Assembly (NCBI GenBank): GCA_001949185.1
Contig: BDGG01000012.1
Span: forward strand, 1,382,035-1,446,034
Source: Ramazzottius varieornatus
Taxonomy: Eukaryota > Tardigrada > Eutardigrada > Parachela > Ramazzottiidae
DNA: 64,000 bases
Direction: 5' to 3'
The position numbers and the translations under genes are program-made. Positions 1-10,757 of the stretch are shown here, piece by piece. Numbering within the stretch: the stretch's first letter is position 1; each line of letters starts with the position of its first letter. The notes beneath the pieces are model-generated. The model ran no database searches. It was given only the letters and a program-made list of their open reading frames with translations, and was not told the DNA's origin.

Positions 1-1843
1 GTAGATCAGCAAACAGGTAACACATCGACTGCATCTGTTTATTCAGCGCACCTTCCGCCATGACACCCTGACTATCTTTGTGGGGAACTTCGCGACCTTC
101 TGCCGGCTGGATCAGCGATTTCAGACGTACGATAGTTTCGCCGTGCGTCTTTCGTTCGACAAGGGGACGATCCAGCTTTATCTCCAGATGGAGGTACGTG
201 TGGCTGTGCTGGTAGAGGACAGACTCAGGTTCACTTGCAGCACCTGGAGGACGAAAAACAAGCATCTGTTTTTAAATACTGCGAATACGCATCGTACTCG
301 AATGCGCTGCATGGTACTCAATTACTCCACATACAATACATCGTTTTGGAAATTCTAACATACCGCCGACTTCATGCAGTTTACTCGGACTGTGACGATC
401 CGGGACGTGCTCTGTCGTCTTCTTGGCATTCACACTGATACGGCTATTCTGATCCAGCGCCCCCTTCGTGTTCAAAGCGTTGCTGGCAGCCTTGACCATG
501 TCCAGAGCGACGCTATGCCGCCCCGTTTTCTTCAGAAAGTGATTGTTGTCGAATGGATTGACAAAGTAGGCGCCACTGATGCTGGTAGCCCCCGGATACA
601 ACAAGGGTTTCATATCCACAAAGGCTACACCATGGCGCGGAAGTGCCGCATCCTCTGGCGATGCCACCTCGTGATTCCCTTTCTTCTTGGCCGCCGCGCC
701 ATGCTTTGTTTCCTGGTGCGCCACCTCAAAAATCTCAAAAGGCCACACCATGGACGAACTAGCCTGTGTCCGGAAAGCGGTTTCGGCATTGTTCGATAGC
801 ACACAACGAAACTCCGTCAAGATCGGAACCTGGAAGAACAATTACGTAACAATAACGAAGACCCATCCCGAAAGTATTTATTTATGCAGAAGAATACTTA
901 CCACAGGTCGTTGTTTTTCGATTTCATGTCGTTCATGCCACTGCGAAGGTTCGGCAAACTCGCCCTGTTCCGCCAAGTAATTCTTGTCAGCGAACCTTTC
1001 CCTCTTGTTGACACTTTCACCCAGCACTTGCGGATGATGAGGCCATTTCTTTACCATGAGCTGCGGAGATGGCTTTGGTATGATGGTCTTGTTCGGTGCC
1101 ACAAGCGTACGTTCATGCTCCGAACTACGTGGTAGGGTCGTCACGACAGAATACCCAGAGGCAGCAGCCTTGCTGTTCACAGGAAGCCACGCTTCGGGAA
1201 AGCCATAACAGCCTTGCAAGCTGATGGTGATCAGGTTGAATTTACCTCTGATGGACGGTGGAACTACCGGCTTTGGTGCTTTTATTGCTAAACGACATTC
1301 TGGCTTGTCGCAATCTCCCACAACCAAGGGTGCGTTCTTCTCCACTGCTGTTGGGGAAGGTGCAGCATGAAAGATAGTCCAGGCACCTTCGAGTTCCGAC
1401 TGCCCTTTGACCAGTGGTAACAGGTCCACAGAGCACTGGCCCAGAAGTTCTAGCTTCTCTTCCGACGCTCTCTTCTTGTCTTTCGCAACCACTGGGATAC
1501 TTTCATAGAAGTTGAGCAAAAGCGGCAAGTAAATCAAATTTTCGATGTCCTGAAAAGCCGTGATGGACAACGGAAGTACCACCCGCAAGTCTAGCGTATG
1601 CGACAAGGACGTGATCTGTACTCTGGGGGCTTCGGCCACATTGTCCGTGTTTAGTATGAACACCTTGCTCACCATCGTCCATCCCGAGTCTTTGCTTTTG
1701 GATCGATTCAAGTTGGACACATGCGTCAGAACAATCTCCAGATCTAAATTCCATGCCTCGAACAGCTCCGATGAAGGAACTGGATCTATAGCATCTGGCT
1801 TTGAAACCACAGGACTGCTGGAATTAGCTCCTGCCGTCGGCAT
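1..1843 (-). CDS. CFAP70: CFAP70 (TTC18), 5' part only, runs off the window start
   Basis: Axonemal protein of motile cilia and flagella; CFAP70 family members carry an N-terminal C2-like/Ig-like region and C-terminal TPR repeats. Three exons are visible: 1843-902, 829-364 and 243-<1. Each intron has GT/AG ends (donor GTAAGT at 901, donor GTATGT at 363). The start chosen is the ATG at 1843; an upstream in-frame TTG is not needed. Family signatures are LLGQCSVDLLPLVKGQ near residue 140 and EIKLDRPLVERK in exon 3, which match CFAP70 as I remember it. The joined frame reads through all three exons, with phase 1 across the second intron. The TPR part lies outside the window. Divergent or unknown sequence follows upstream (1844-2200), where I see no gene. 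Identification rests on remembered motifs, so it is good but not certain. Confidence 0.8.
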
Positions 1844-2203
1844 GAGCAATTATGACTGCGCCACTGACCGAGAACATCATAAAAATATAATCACAATTTT
1901 CGCGAATCTTGCCGAGTGATACACCCCTTCCCGGACGACAACCTTTCTAATCTTGGTATCCGCATTTGTTAATTGACAGCTGCGTATGTACACCACTGTG
2001 ATTCTGTGAATGTTGCTAAGATGAGGGAGCATCAGTTTTACTGCAGCCTAAGCCGAGAAATCCTAAGACCTTCGTTCCGCTCAATCGAGCAGCTTCGAGC
2101 TGTCATGACAAACGGGCAACAAACTGAATTCATTCGGGTGTTTTATGGCGGTATCGGTCTTCGTCGGAAAGTAGCATTTCAGTTTTCAAGAACTAGTTTC
2201 CGA

Positions 2204-2771
2204 CCTACAAGTGAAGGTACTGAAAAAATGAGAAACAGAGTTTATCCTCATCAGCATCGCCAGCGTCACCTCGACCAGATCCGTCATCCTTGCCCTTCTG
2301 GGCATTTCGTCGTTTGACGCGACCAGGTCGGCCACAGCCGAATGGACTTCTCAGCGACAGCCAGAAGTCAATGTTTTTTGGGAATCCAGACGATCGGAAC
2401 GCGAACCATGATGAAGTCAAACCGATTCCTACGAAACAGAGCTCCAGCACCTGAACGGTTTCGCGTAGTCAGCGCTACCTCTATTCTTGTCAACTCCAAT
2501 AATCACTTGCAGGGGAACAACTCCAACCTGAAGACATAATAATATGAGGTCCTCGTCGGTCGTCGCCTCGACCTCTATGGTTCTCACACTCTTGCGGCGT
2601 GGAAGCGGTGTAGGTGTGGCTAACTTCCGCACCGCTGCAGTTACGCTTCCGTACAATTGACGGATTATTACACTCGGCGGCTGTCGGACGGCGACGGAAG
2701 TCCTCTTGCTGACACGTGCTGGTTCCATAAAGCGCAACATAGGAAAGCGCATCATGTGTTTTCCGCAACAT
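2204..2771 (-). other. Possible hypothetical coding region, not recognised
   Basis: Two overlapping minus-strand open frames (2755-2429 and 2450-2205) could be exons of a small gene. The first contains TTDEDLILLCLQ followed by GVVPLQVIIGVD, with a pyrimidine-rich TTATTATGTCTTCAG just before the second stretch that could be a splice acceptor. The downstream frame ends in an acidic-basic tail rich in K, D and G. No start, domain or homologue is recognised, and random open frames of this size are common here. Treat as a low-confidence candidate only. Confidence 0.2.
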
Positions 2772-3290
2772 GCCAGAGGTGAGCCCTGAGGTGTGAGTGT
2801 TTCCCTGTTCTATTGGGAGGTGAGAAGTTTGGAATATGCTACGCGATTTTGTACTTTGAATATTTTTTTTTCATCAAAGTTCCGGCAGTATTTCGTGTCT
2901 TCGCCGATCTACAACTTCCTTCGTCTCTTCCTCTCGTCGGTAGAATTTTTGATCTGGCGTCCTGCTCTAACCATGTCCAGCTTCCGGTTTCCTTGTTCTC
3001 CAACTGGCCCAGCTGTCGTAACTACCACCACTCGCGGCATATGTCGGAACACGCCTTGCAACGGTTGCCAGTCGTCATTGGCGTCGAAAAAGCTAAATTT
3101 TGACCTAAATTTATTCTTTTTTAAAAAATGGAAAAATCATTTGGAACTGGGTGATTTGCTCCTATGGGCCCAAGAACGCGTCTAACAACATCAAATTGCC
3201 GGTTTTATTAAGGGGCATTCGATAACCAACGCGCATGTCTGCGCACCCACAAGTAACGATTGAGCAGTGGTCACCCTTTCCCCTATGCAA
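2772..3290. other. No gene seen
   Basis: AT-rich stretch including a poly-A/T tract near 3110-3130. Short open frames on both strands have no recognisable motif and no convincing splice structure. Confidence 0.5.
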
Positions 3291-3453
3291 GGGTGTGCAC
3301 GCGCCCAGCCTGACTGATGCAATGGAAAAAACAGCTGGCAGCCGGTCGAAAGCAGCAACGTACATCAAATTAAGGTGGCCATTACCGCTTTCGGCCGGCT
3401 GCCAACTCTTTTGTCCATGCCAACAGTTAGGCCAGGCGCATGTACAGTAGTGT
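3291..3453. repeat. Imperfect inverted repeat, foldback or MITE-like
   Basis: Two arms of about 60-65 nt (3291-3354 and 3388-3453) are imperfect reverse complements. The left arm contains CAGCTGGCAGCCGGTCGAAAGC and the right arm contains GCTTTCGGCCGGCTGCCAACT. A spacer of about 33 nt separates them. The outer parts also pair (GTGTGCACGCGCCCAGCCTG against CAGGCGCATGTAC). No target-site duplication was clear. A non-autonomous foldback element is the simplest reading. Confidence 0.65.
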
Positions 3454-3975
3454 TTTTTTGGGGAGAATTTTTGTTGCAGAGTTCTTGCTGCGGTCAGGCG
3501 TGTACTATTGATATCTGCGTGAAGTCAGAGGAGCAGGAGTGCGAACGGGGTGGTGACGGCATAATTTCTGACCTATTCGAAATACGGAACTACACTGTAA
3601 TTAGCCCTTGATTCCCCGTACAACTGGACATGATGATTCCATGTCATTGTTGGCAGTGGGAGTAAGACTGGAATGTTTAGGTGGTGGTGGAACATATCCC
3701 TTCATTCATCACGTTGGACCCTTACTGCTGACTTTCGGCCGTTAGACCTCTAACGTATCAACGAGGTATGGATCGCCGCCTATTTCCAACAGGGTTCGGG
3801 TCAGAACTGACTGGTGATAGTGATTAATCATTTCATCGATTAATCAAGTGGCAATCAAATCAACGGAAAGCAGATCCGCAGTCCACTCTGTTTTTAGTAA
3901 AATACCATGTTTCGACAGGTATTGCGGCGGAGATATCATGGGATGTCGGCAAATGAACTGAACAAGATCCCTATC
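3454..3975. other. No gene seen
   Basis: Unstructured intergenic sequence between the inverted repeat and the decayed DUF7869 locus. No ORF with recognisable content. Confidence 0.5.
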
Positions 3976-6599
3976 TCATTTGGTGTTCGTGTCCATTGCT
4001 ACCGGCACAGAGAGTGAGCGCCTCTGGGAAAACCACCAGGTGAACTCATTTGCGGACGTCTCATCCGCGCTATACACACAGATGACCGAAATTGTTAGAA
4101 TAGAAATTGCGCGGGATGATGAAGATGAGCAGCTCGTTGTCAAATCTAGGTCCTTTTGACCCGCTTTGTTTTGTTCTGAGAGTTTTATGTTCCGAACAAA
4201 CCCATCGAAAGACTGTTGCTTTCCATATTCCACATGCTCTTTCAATTCGTCCAGCAGCTCAGCAGTTCTTGTTGCGCTAAGACCGGCAGGTTCGAACGTC
4301 GTTTTGGGTGCTGATGGATAGGATGGTTGTTTTGTGCTAGTGGCAGCGCTGCGGAAAAGAAAACATGGTTCAGAACAGGCTGATATGACTGCCCAGAAAA
4401 CGTAAATGAAAGTAGCGAGTACTTTGCGGACGCAGTAGAAAAAGTTTTGGGAACATGTAAGAACTTTACTTCGCGGACCTGCGCCGGCTGTTCATGTTCT
4501 CGAACCACGTTTCCATCAGGACCACCTTCCTGGTCGGAATGTTTCAACACGATACCTTTATCAGTTTTGGAAAACTTAAAGTGGTAGGACGACTATATTA
4601 CGACCACGGGCTCGTAACGCTCATCAAGGTGTGTCTTCCAGTCAAACCATTTGAAATCGGGTTCATCGGAGTACTTGCATGTTGTCGTATTCGGAAAGTC
4701 ATTTCCGACAGTCGTCTTGAGATCTTCCGGCAGATCTGTGTTCCGACTACGAAATACCTTTTTCCATCGGCCGAAGAGAGCATCGGGGGTGAACTTTGTG
4801 TGACCGACAAGTAGGAAGTGCGTCTCCACATCTTTATACCTGTCGGTTTTCATCAGGCGGGCCCAATAAGCCATTAGAAACCGGTTCCTGTTTTGTCCGG
4901 CGCAGTTGTCGCAATACACAACCAAAACCTTTTCGCCATGGTCATGCTTCTTCAAGTAGTAATCGACCATGGAAATCACCGCGTAAGGTCCGTGAGATTC
5001 CTTTCCGTCCAGTCCGATGGTTTCTGTTTCATCGGCAAGATAGTAAATGAAGTGTTGTCGCGCTGGGTCTTCCAGGCTGAACAACTGGCAGTTCAGCTGG
5101 ACCTGTAAACAAAAATATCAACGTTGTCTCCATAGACTTCGCCAACTTCGAACCCCAGCTGAAACCCCGTAAAGGCTGGGGTTCGTTGTAATCTTGATTA
5201 CTTCTCAGCTGCGTACCTTGCTAGCTATGAAAACATCACGTTTGAGTTGTTCCGATAGTAGGCGAGCTTACCTTAAAATAAATAGGTCCCGCTTGGTCGG
5301 TATGGTTTGGAACACCCGCGGACTGCGCGAGGTCGGAAGCAATAACGCGCTTTGCATTTTCGCCCGCTGGAAACTTGCTGCCCTCCAAGAAACCATTCTG
5401 TTTGTAGCTTGCGATGCTGCTTTCCATGTGGCTGACGTATTTGTCCGCCCTTTGCTTGTGTACTGTCCACTTCGCCAACAGATCATCATTTCTTTCGACA
5501 GTGATATATGCGGCTGGAGTACTGATCGCAGTTATTGCACATGTCGCTGCGCAGACCTCGGACTTTCACGTGCGGTACCAACTGCTTCCACACCTTAAGA
5601 TAGGTGTTCTTGCTGACACCCTTTTCCGGACCGTCCTTCGGAAACTGAAGGTACTTACCGTACAAGACCGTGGAAGAAAGATTCGAAGGTAGATAGATCG
5701 ATGGTGGTTTGGATGCTGCCCGTGCTGGCGTTGGCATCGGCAATCCGAATAAGCTGGCTTTCTGAAGGAGAAAGCTCGCCGTCAGCAAAGATCGTAGCTT
5801 TGGCAGCGCTCGACCACGACTGCCTGGTGGTTTTACAACACTAAACCCGCCATTTTTGTGAGAGGTTCACACCCGGTAGACAGTGTTGGTCGACGCTGCA
5901 TTTGCAAAGCAGAAAGCTTTAAGACATAACGATCGATCAGCACTAAAAGAATACTTCGATGAGAGCCCTTCTCAAACACTGCACGAAGAGCCATAGATAG
6001 CATCGAAGCCAGACATAGTCATCGTTCATGCCGGGACATTTCCTTCATTGTACATCGGCTTCCTTGATAGAACTCTTTACTGATGGTCAAGTGACACCGC
6101 GGGCCACATGATGCTTGATTGCTGATGAAGTCGCTGTACAGGCCATCTTCTTTATCAGCATTCAACACGATCTTCCCCCCACGGTCTATCGATGGCCGGA
6201 GCAGGAACCAAAAATGAACACATGGCTGTAATGGCTATCGTATGTGCGAATGCGCTAATTGTAGGGAAGGCGAAAGTGTCACTTCCTGTTTCAGAGGGGC
6301 ATTGTCCACCCACATACGTATTCGAACCGCAGTGACTAGTTCACACTGTATGCAGGTGATCGAGATAACCACAGGCTGGGGATTCGGAAATCATTCGATG
6401 ACCTGCGAACAACGTACATCGCGAGCAACTCTGTGCACCTGTATGCCGTTACTTGAAGCTACGGCTTTTGTGTTTTAGATTGTACGCCTTCCGTACTTTA
6501 GGAGTGACGGATGCTACTACATACCTGTTGATTATCGTTCGTAGCCATCGCCTCAAGTTTATCGCTCGTCAAATTATCTTCCGATATCATCTGTTCCAT
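3976..6599 (-). pseudogene. Decayed DUF7869-type gene (transposon-associated family)
   Basis: Minus-strand locus resembling the DUF7869-containing proteins that are multicopy in many invertebrates and probably travel with transposons; biochemical role unknown. Recognisable blocks, N to C: a Cys-rich start (CGPRCHLTISKEFYQGSRCT, about 6100), KAFCFANAAS (about 5920), YLKVWKQLVPHVKV (about 5570), RSDMCNNCDQ, LAKWTVHKQRADKYV, GPIYFKVQLNCQLF across an intron (donor 5271, acceptor 5103), then the hallmark YCDNCAGQNRNRF and GHTKFTPDALFGRWK. The tail PAGLSATRTAELLDELK ends at TGA 3976. Apparent damage: in-frame TGA at 5867-5869, a one-base frameshift near 5505, and in-frame TAG at 4593-4595. A possible first exon starts at ATG 6599 and ends at a GTATGT donor. 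The damage could in part be missed introns, but the spacings are too short for that at 5505. Confidence 0.7.
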
Positions 6600-7020
6600 A
6601 TTTCCCATACGGCGAGTTCTCGCTGATTATTCCATTTTCATCCTCCACGTCCACTTGATCGACGTCCTTCTATTGCGCGTCGTCGTTCCGGGCGATTAGG
6701 AAGGTGTCCTGCTGAAAATCCATGTCTTCGAAACCATGTACGCACAGCGGAACTTTTGCCGGCTGTGCAACCACTCTTGTGATACTTTCCTATTCTTCAT
6801 CTGCACAAATGACAAAAAGAATAGGGTTTTTTTGCAGCATGCTTTGGTCACATGAAATAAATCACATGCTCCACAATTTCGCCTTCATTTCTCTCCATCA
6901 CTAAAATTATTTCGTCTGTACTGTAATCACGCAAACATTCGAAATAATTCACTGTGAGCCTTCAATTAACTATACAAGGGAATAAGCGCTTGCGATCTCG
7001 TAATCAATTATGATTTTCAA

Positions 7021-7055
7021 CTGCAGTAACACAATTGGAAATTGTGTTACTGCAG
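7021..7055. repeat. Perfect 16-bp palindrome with 3-nt loop
   Basis: CTGCAGTAACACAATT at 7021-7036 is followed by GGA and then its exact reverse complement at 7040-7055. It sits in an AT-rich region with no gene on either side for several hundred bases. Confidence 0.9.
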
Positions 7056-7110
7056 CTTCAGCCAACTCACAAGCATGCAATAACTCAAAGAAAAACTGAT
7101 CATGAAAAAT

Positions 7111-7554
7111 TCATTGTACCATAATGCTGCTTTCTGTGCCTACCTGAAAGATCGGTATCCGTATCCGAATTATCTCCATCTTGGTCATCTTCATCGTTTG
7201 ATGTTTCAAGTTGTGACGATAAATAACTGCAGGTGGAAGTGTCAGGTCCGCTTCTCGTTCTGTTGCTTGTCGCGAGGTGGCGCCACGGACGATCTCAGGT
7301 TGTGCATGTTGGCCGGAGGCTGCTGTCCCAAGTGCCATGTGGCCATTTAACGTGCTCGAGCATTTTGGCCGAATATGGTCAAGCAGATAGGGAACGTGGG
7401 AATTGACAAGACGAGTGCCACAACCTTTGCATATTGCAGGATAACGTTTTCCTACTTTTGCCGGTTCCCTGTGGAAAAGCTCCAAATAGGATGGAACAAA
7501 TTGTCCGCCATTGCTAAGCTTGTAAGCAATGTTACAAGAGCACGGAAGCCGCAC
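7111..7554 (-). CDS. Zinc-finger (BED-like) ORF, possible hAT transposase start
   Basis: An open frame of 147 codons. Residues about 35-65 read CKGCGTRLVNSHVPYLLDH followed by IRPKC. That is a CxxC...H...C spacing similar to BED zinc fingers, which sit at the N-terminus of hAT-family transposases and some domesticated derivatives. After about residue 70 the sequence becomes low in content and the frame may be intronic. No DDE domain follows in cis. Could equally be an exon of an unknown gene. No promoter or splice evidence decides it. Confidence 0.35.
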   Translation of the reverse strand: MRLPCSCNIAYKLSNGGQFVPSYLELFHREPAKVGKRYPAICKGCGTRLVNSHVPYLLDHIRPKCSSTLNGHMALGTAASGQHAQPEIVRGATSRQATEREADLTLPPAVIYRHNLKHQTMKMTKMEIIRIRIPIFQVGTESSIMVQ

Positions 7555-8116
7555 GATGCGATCTCCAACGCATCAAATATTTGTTCCAGTTTTTTCCACG
7601 CTGAGAACCATAGTTTTACGGTGACGCACACCGGTTCATCACGGACAAGAGTGTTACTACGACTCTCAGACGTTGAACGTTCGCAAACGCCGTGCAATCA
7701 CACGAGAAGAACCACTTGTCGAACGTTTCTCGTCCTCACTTGCCATCTTTCCTCACAAGAAATTCCCCTTCCTACTCTTTCGTTTGCGGTATCTCCGCTT
7801 CCTAAATCCCGGAATAGATCATGGACACCGCCGGCATTGCTCTGCTTGCCTTCGTCATGGTATGGTTCTGGTTCTGGAGTACTCGGCAACTGGCTAGCCT
7901 TACTCCACGGAGTGGCTCCACACATCTTGTCAGCTGTCACGCCCATACTCAAAGGGATAGGGCATGTAAGTCTACTGAGTAAAACGATAACTAGACGTTC
8001 TAGTACGAACTTCTGTTTGTGATTTTTTTCAGATATTTTTGGAAAAAAATTTGCTTCTCAGGTCTCATGATCACTGTACGAGATCCTTTGTGATCATGTG
8101 TGGTGCCATGTTGCAG

Positions 8117-8437
8117 ATGGTTAGTCAGCGATACGGGAACTTCATGACAGCGGACCAGGTCAGCGCGAAATTGGTGGAATATGCCCAAGAGTTCAACAGA
8201 ATGATGGAACACCGCTGCGATGTCCAGAAGCGATCATTGATGGACCACCATTCCATGCACAAAATCGCTGCTGTGGCTCTCGTAGCAGCTTTGGTCTCGA
8301 TGGTGTGTGCCTTTGCCGTCACCGTCCCCGTTTTGCGTGGCAGAATCAACGCTCTCCAGGTTCACCAGCGCGATGTGATGCTGGCCATGCAGAACGTTTC
8401 CACCTTGCCACGCCCTGGACAGGTTGCACGCGGTTGA
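8117..8437 (+). CDS. Hypothetical single-pass membrane protein (C-terminal exon)
   Basis: The frame MVSQRYGNFMTADQVSAK... runs about 105 residues to TGA at 8435-8437. Residues about 55-78 form a clear hydrophobic helix (IAAVALVAALVSMVCAFAVT), preceded by a charged, possibly amphipathic segment with HRCDVQKRSLMDHHSMHK. A good acceptor (GTTGCAG) ends at 8116, so the exon may join an upstream exon ending ILKGIGH with donor GTAAGT at about 7963. The join is in phase 0. A start within this frame at 8096 or 8108 is also possible. A further acceptor, TTTCAG near 8570, suggests a 3' UTR intron. I do not recognise the family. Confidence 0.4.
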   Translation: MVSQRYGNFMTADQVSAKLVEYAQEFNRMMEHRCDVQKRSLMDHHSMHKIAAVALVAALVSMVCAFAVTVPVLRGRINALQVHQRDVMLAMQNVSTLPRPGQVARG

Positions 8438-9037
8438 TCGAGCAGAGTTCGCCGTCACAGGTATAAATGCCAGCATCCGTTCGAATTTGTCTTCCTTCGA
8501 CTATACGTTCTTATTAATATATACATATTTTTGAATATTGTCTGAGACTGATGTTTTGTTTCTGTTTCAGGGTCTGCCACCGTAACCGGAGCCATTATCC
8601 GCACCGGAGGATTATCCGTTCCTCATTAGCTTCACACTGACTGCGCTTTGTCCCATACCGCTATTATAATATTGCAGTAATACCCGCTTGTCGGGGTACC
8701 CGGGAAACAATCTCGGGATGATCGCTGTTCATGTGGCACACATTACCGGCCAACAGGATTGAAAACTGCGCCACACAAGACAGTGATTCTTCCGAGATCG
8801 TTTGCAGGCTCCCCATCTTGGTCTCGGCCATCTATACTCTTCGTCTTGTACGCCCGTATGAATCACCGCTGTCGACTTTGTGCTGTTTCACCACGACCTG
8901 ACGGTCCTCAACATATAGGCAAAGAAAGGCCACAGTTCGCTCATTCGCGATAGTTCAAAGTTCAACCATAACCAGTGTAGGACCCTTATCTGCCGAAGTG
9001 ATATCCCGCTTAATGTCCATCTGCCCCCCCCCCCCAT

Positions 9038-9087
9038 NNNNNNNNNNNNNNNNNNNNNNNNNNNNNNNNNNNNNNNNNNNNNNNNNN
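9038..9087. other. Assembly gap (50 N)
   Basis: Fifty N bases, a conventional gap placeholder. The same motif, a G followed by a run of 12-13 C and then AT, occurs on both sides: it ends directly at the gap on the left and lies 3 nt beyond it on the right. The gap therefore sits at a poly-C tract, and the real missing length is unknown. Confidence 0.95.
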
Positions 9088-9374
9088 TTTGCCCCCCCCC
9101 CCCATGAGCTTTGCACGATGAGATAATCCGATGAGTGCTACACAAGGCTGCATCAGCCGTTTCAACTCGCCCCTAACTGCCCCAGATGGAAACATCGATT
9201 CCTGAACATTTTTGGCCATTGACCAAATCACCCAGTCCGAAATGACTTTCTTCAAATAGGAAACTGTAAACTGTAAGTCATCGTTAATTTTCAAAATTTC
9301 GAAGTCCAAAGACCGACACCGAATCCTGAAAACAACTCTTTGGAATTTTCAAAAACAGTTATTCGTCAATCATA

Positions 9375-10407
9375 GTACCATTGACGACAAAAACATCAAA
9401 ATATGCCCAATCAACGATCAAGAGAAGAGCACATGATCACAGGGCGGTACAATCAGAAGCTTTGATTCGACTTTACTGAAATCACAGCTGGAATCACAAG
9501 CCTCCACAACCCACATCACCAGTTGGTTCGCAAACCGTTATTGAGCAAGAAATCTTCTAGTCGCTTTTCCATGGTACTGTACAGCTTTCTATACAGCTCA
9601 GAAGTTACGAGTTTGTCCCACGCTTCATACAGTAAGGCTTCTAAATCTTTCTTCGTGCTAGGACATCGTTTACCAATTTAACGCCATATGATGTTCCATA
9701 CGTTTTCGATCAGCTTCATATCCGGGGAAAGAGACTGGCTTCGTCACTGAAGGCAACGTAGTTCAGGTAGTTCTTGTCCTTCTTTAGCCTGTCCAATAGA
9801 TCAAGAGCCCAAAATACGCGCATTGTTCGATGATGATAAGTGAGAGGATTCTTGACAGGAGTGACAATCCTGGCGCTACATGCTTTGAGACGACGCTGAA
9901 CAGTACGTTCACTGAGTTTGGGTCGTTTTCCGGTGAGCGAGTCCAAAGCAACCTTCATGATTCTGCCTGCTGGCCAGTCTCGTGCTTGACAGTTGTGAGA
10001 GAGATGGCGGATAGTGTCGTCCAGTTGATCGGAAGATGGTTTCGGTCGTCCCATCTTCTTGGCGAAATCACCGCGAGCAGCCTGATCCTTGAGATTCAGT
10101 GACCAGCTCCGAGATCGTCCGAAATACTCCCCGGTCTTTGCCCAGCTTACGTTCTCATCTCTCATTCTCCTTACGGCACTCACTACAGGCTCACTGGTTC
10201 TTTTCCCGCGTCCCAGCCTGAAATTCAGACCACAAAGCATTCAAAGAGGTACAATTCGAGACTCAAAAAGAAAAACCTGTTGCAAGCTGAACAGCTAGCT
10301 TCACCGGAAGTCAAATCAAAGCTTCTGATTGTACCGCCCTGTGGTCATGTGCTCTTCTCTTGATCGTTTGATTAGGCATGTTTTGATGTTTTTGTCGTCA
10401 ATGGTAC
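9375..10407. mobile_element. Tc1/mariner-like DNA transposon, internally deleted
   Basis: Long terminal inverted repeats of about 95-100 bp begin GTACCATTGACGACAAAAAC at 9375 and end with the complementary GTTTTTGTCGTCAATGGTAC at 10407. Only a few mismatches separate the arms (for example ATATGCCCAATCAACG against ACATGCCTAATCAAACG). TA dinucleotides at 9373-9374 and 10408-10409 are the expected target-site duplication. Total length 1033 bp; autonomous Tc1 elements are usually longer because they encode about 340 residues. The inner part holds a truncated transposase on the minus strand. Confidence 0.92.
9550..10240 (-). pseudogene. Tc1-like transposase, catalytic core deleted
   Basis: The frame 10240-9716 encodes the N-terminal half. 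It has a bipartite helix-turn-helix region (SAVRRMRDENVSWAKTGEYF), a linker with GRPKPSS that resembles the AT-hook-like GRP motif, a second HTH (LSERTVQRRLKACSARI), and the first catalytic aspartate block VAFSDEASLF. It then stops. A few bases on, in another frame, SPDMKLIENVWNIIW gives the second catalytic block region seen in Tc1 proteins. The sequence between these (second D and most of the DDE fold) is missing, and the junction shifts frame. The C-terminal tail can be followed to about 9550. The protein cannot be active; the element could move only in trans. Confidence 0.85.
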
Positions 10408-10757
10408 TATCGACCTGCATCAAGACACCGGGAAGAATACATTTCTTTCTCCCCATTGGTCGAAAAAATGTTGACATATATCCAGCTCACCTCTTCTGCA
10501 CAAGTTGAATTCAATCCTGGGAACATATGAACCTCGGTAAGATCAAACACATTATTGTGTTGTATGATTCTGCATAACTTGTATATCGATATGGACGATC
10601 ATACCAAGATCCAGTTTAATGCAAATTTATTGGATGAAGCTATTCTTGAATCGGATGAAACCGCGGACAAGCGAGAAATCCGAGGAAACTTCTTTAGAAC
10701 CTTGGTGAGAAATGATATGCATTAACTCTTAACGATTATCCATATCAGTCTAACGGT

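Noticed and set aside
1843-1849. Upstream TTG as CFAP70 start
   Set aside because: ATG at 1843 is in frame and sufficient; non-ATG initiation is not needed.
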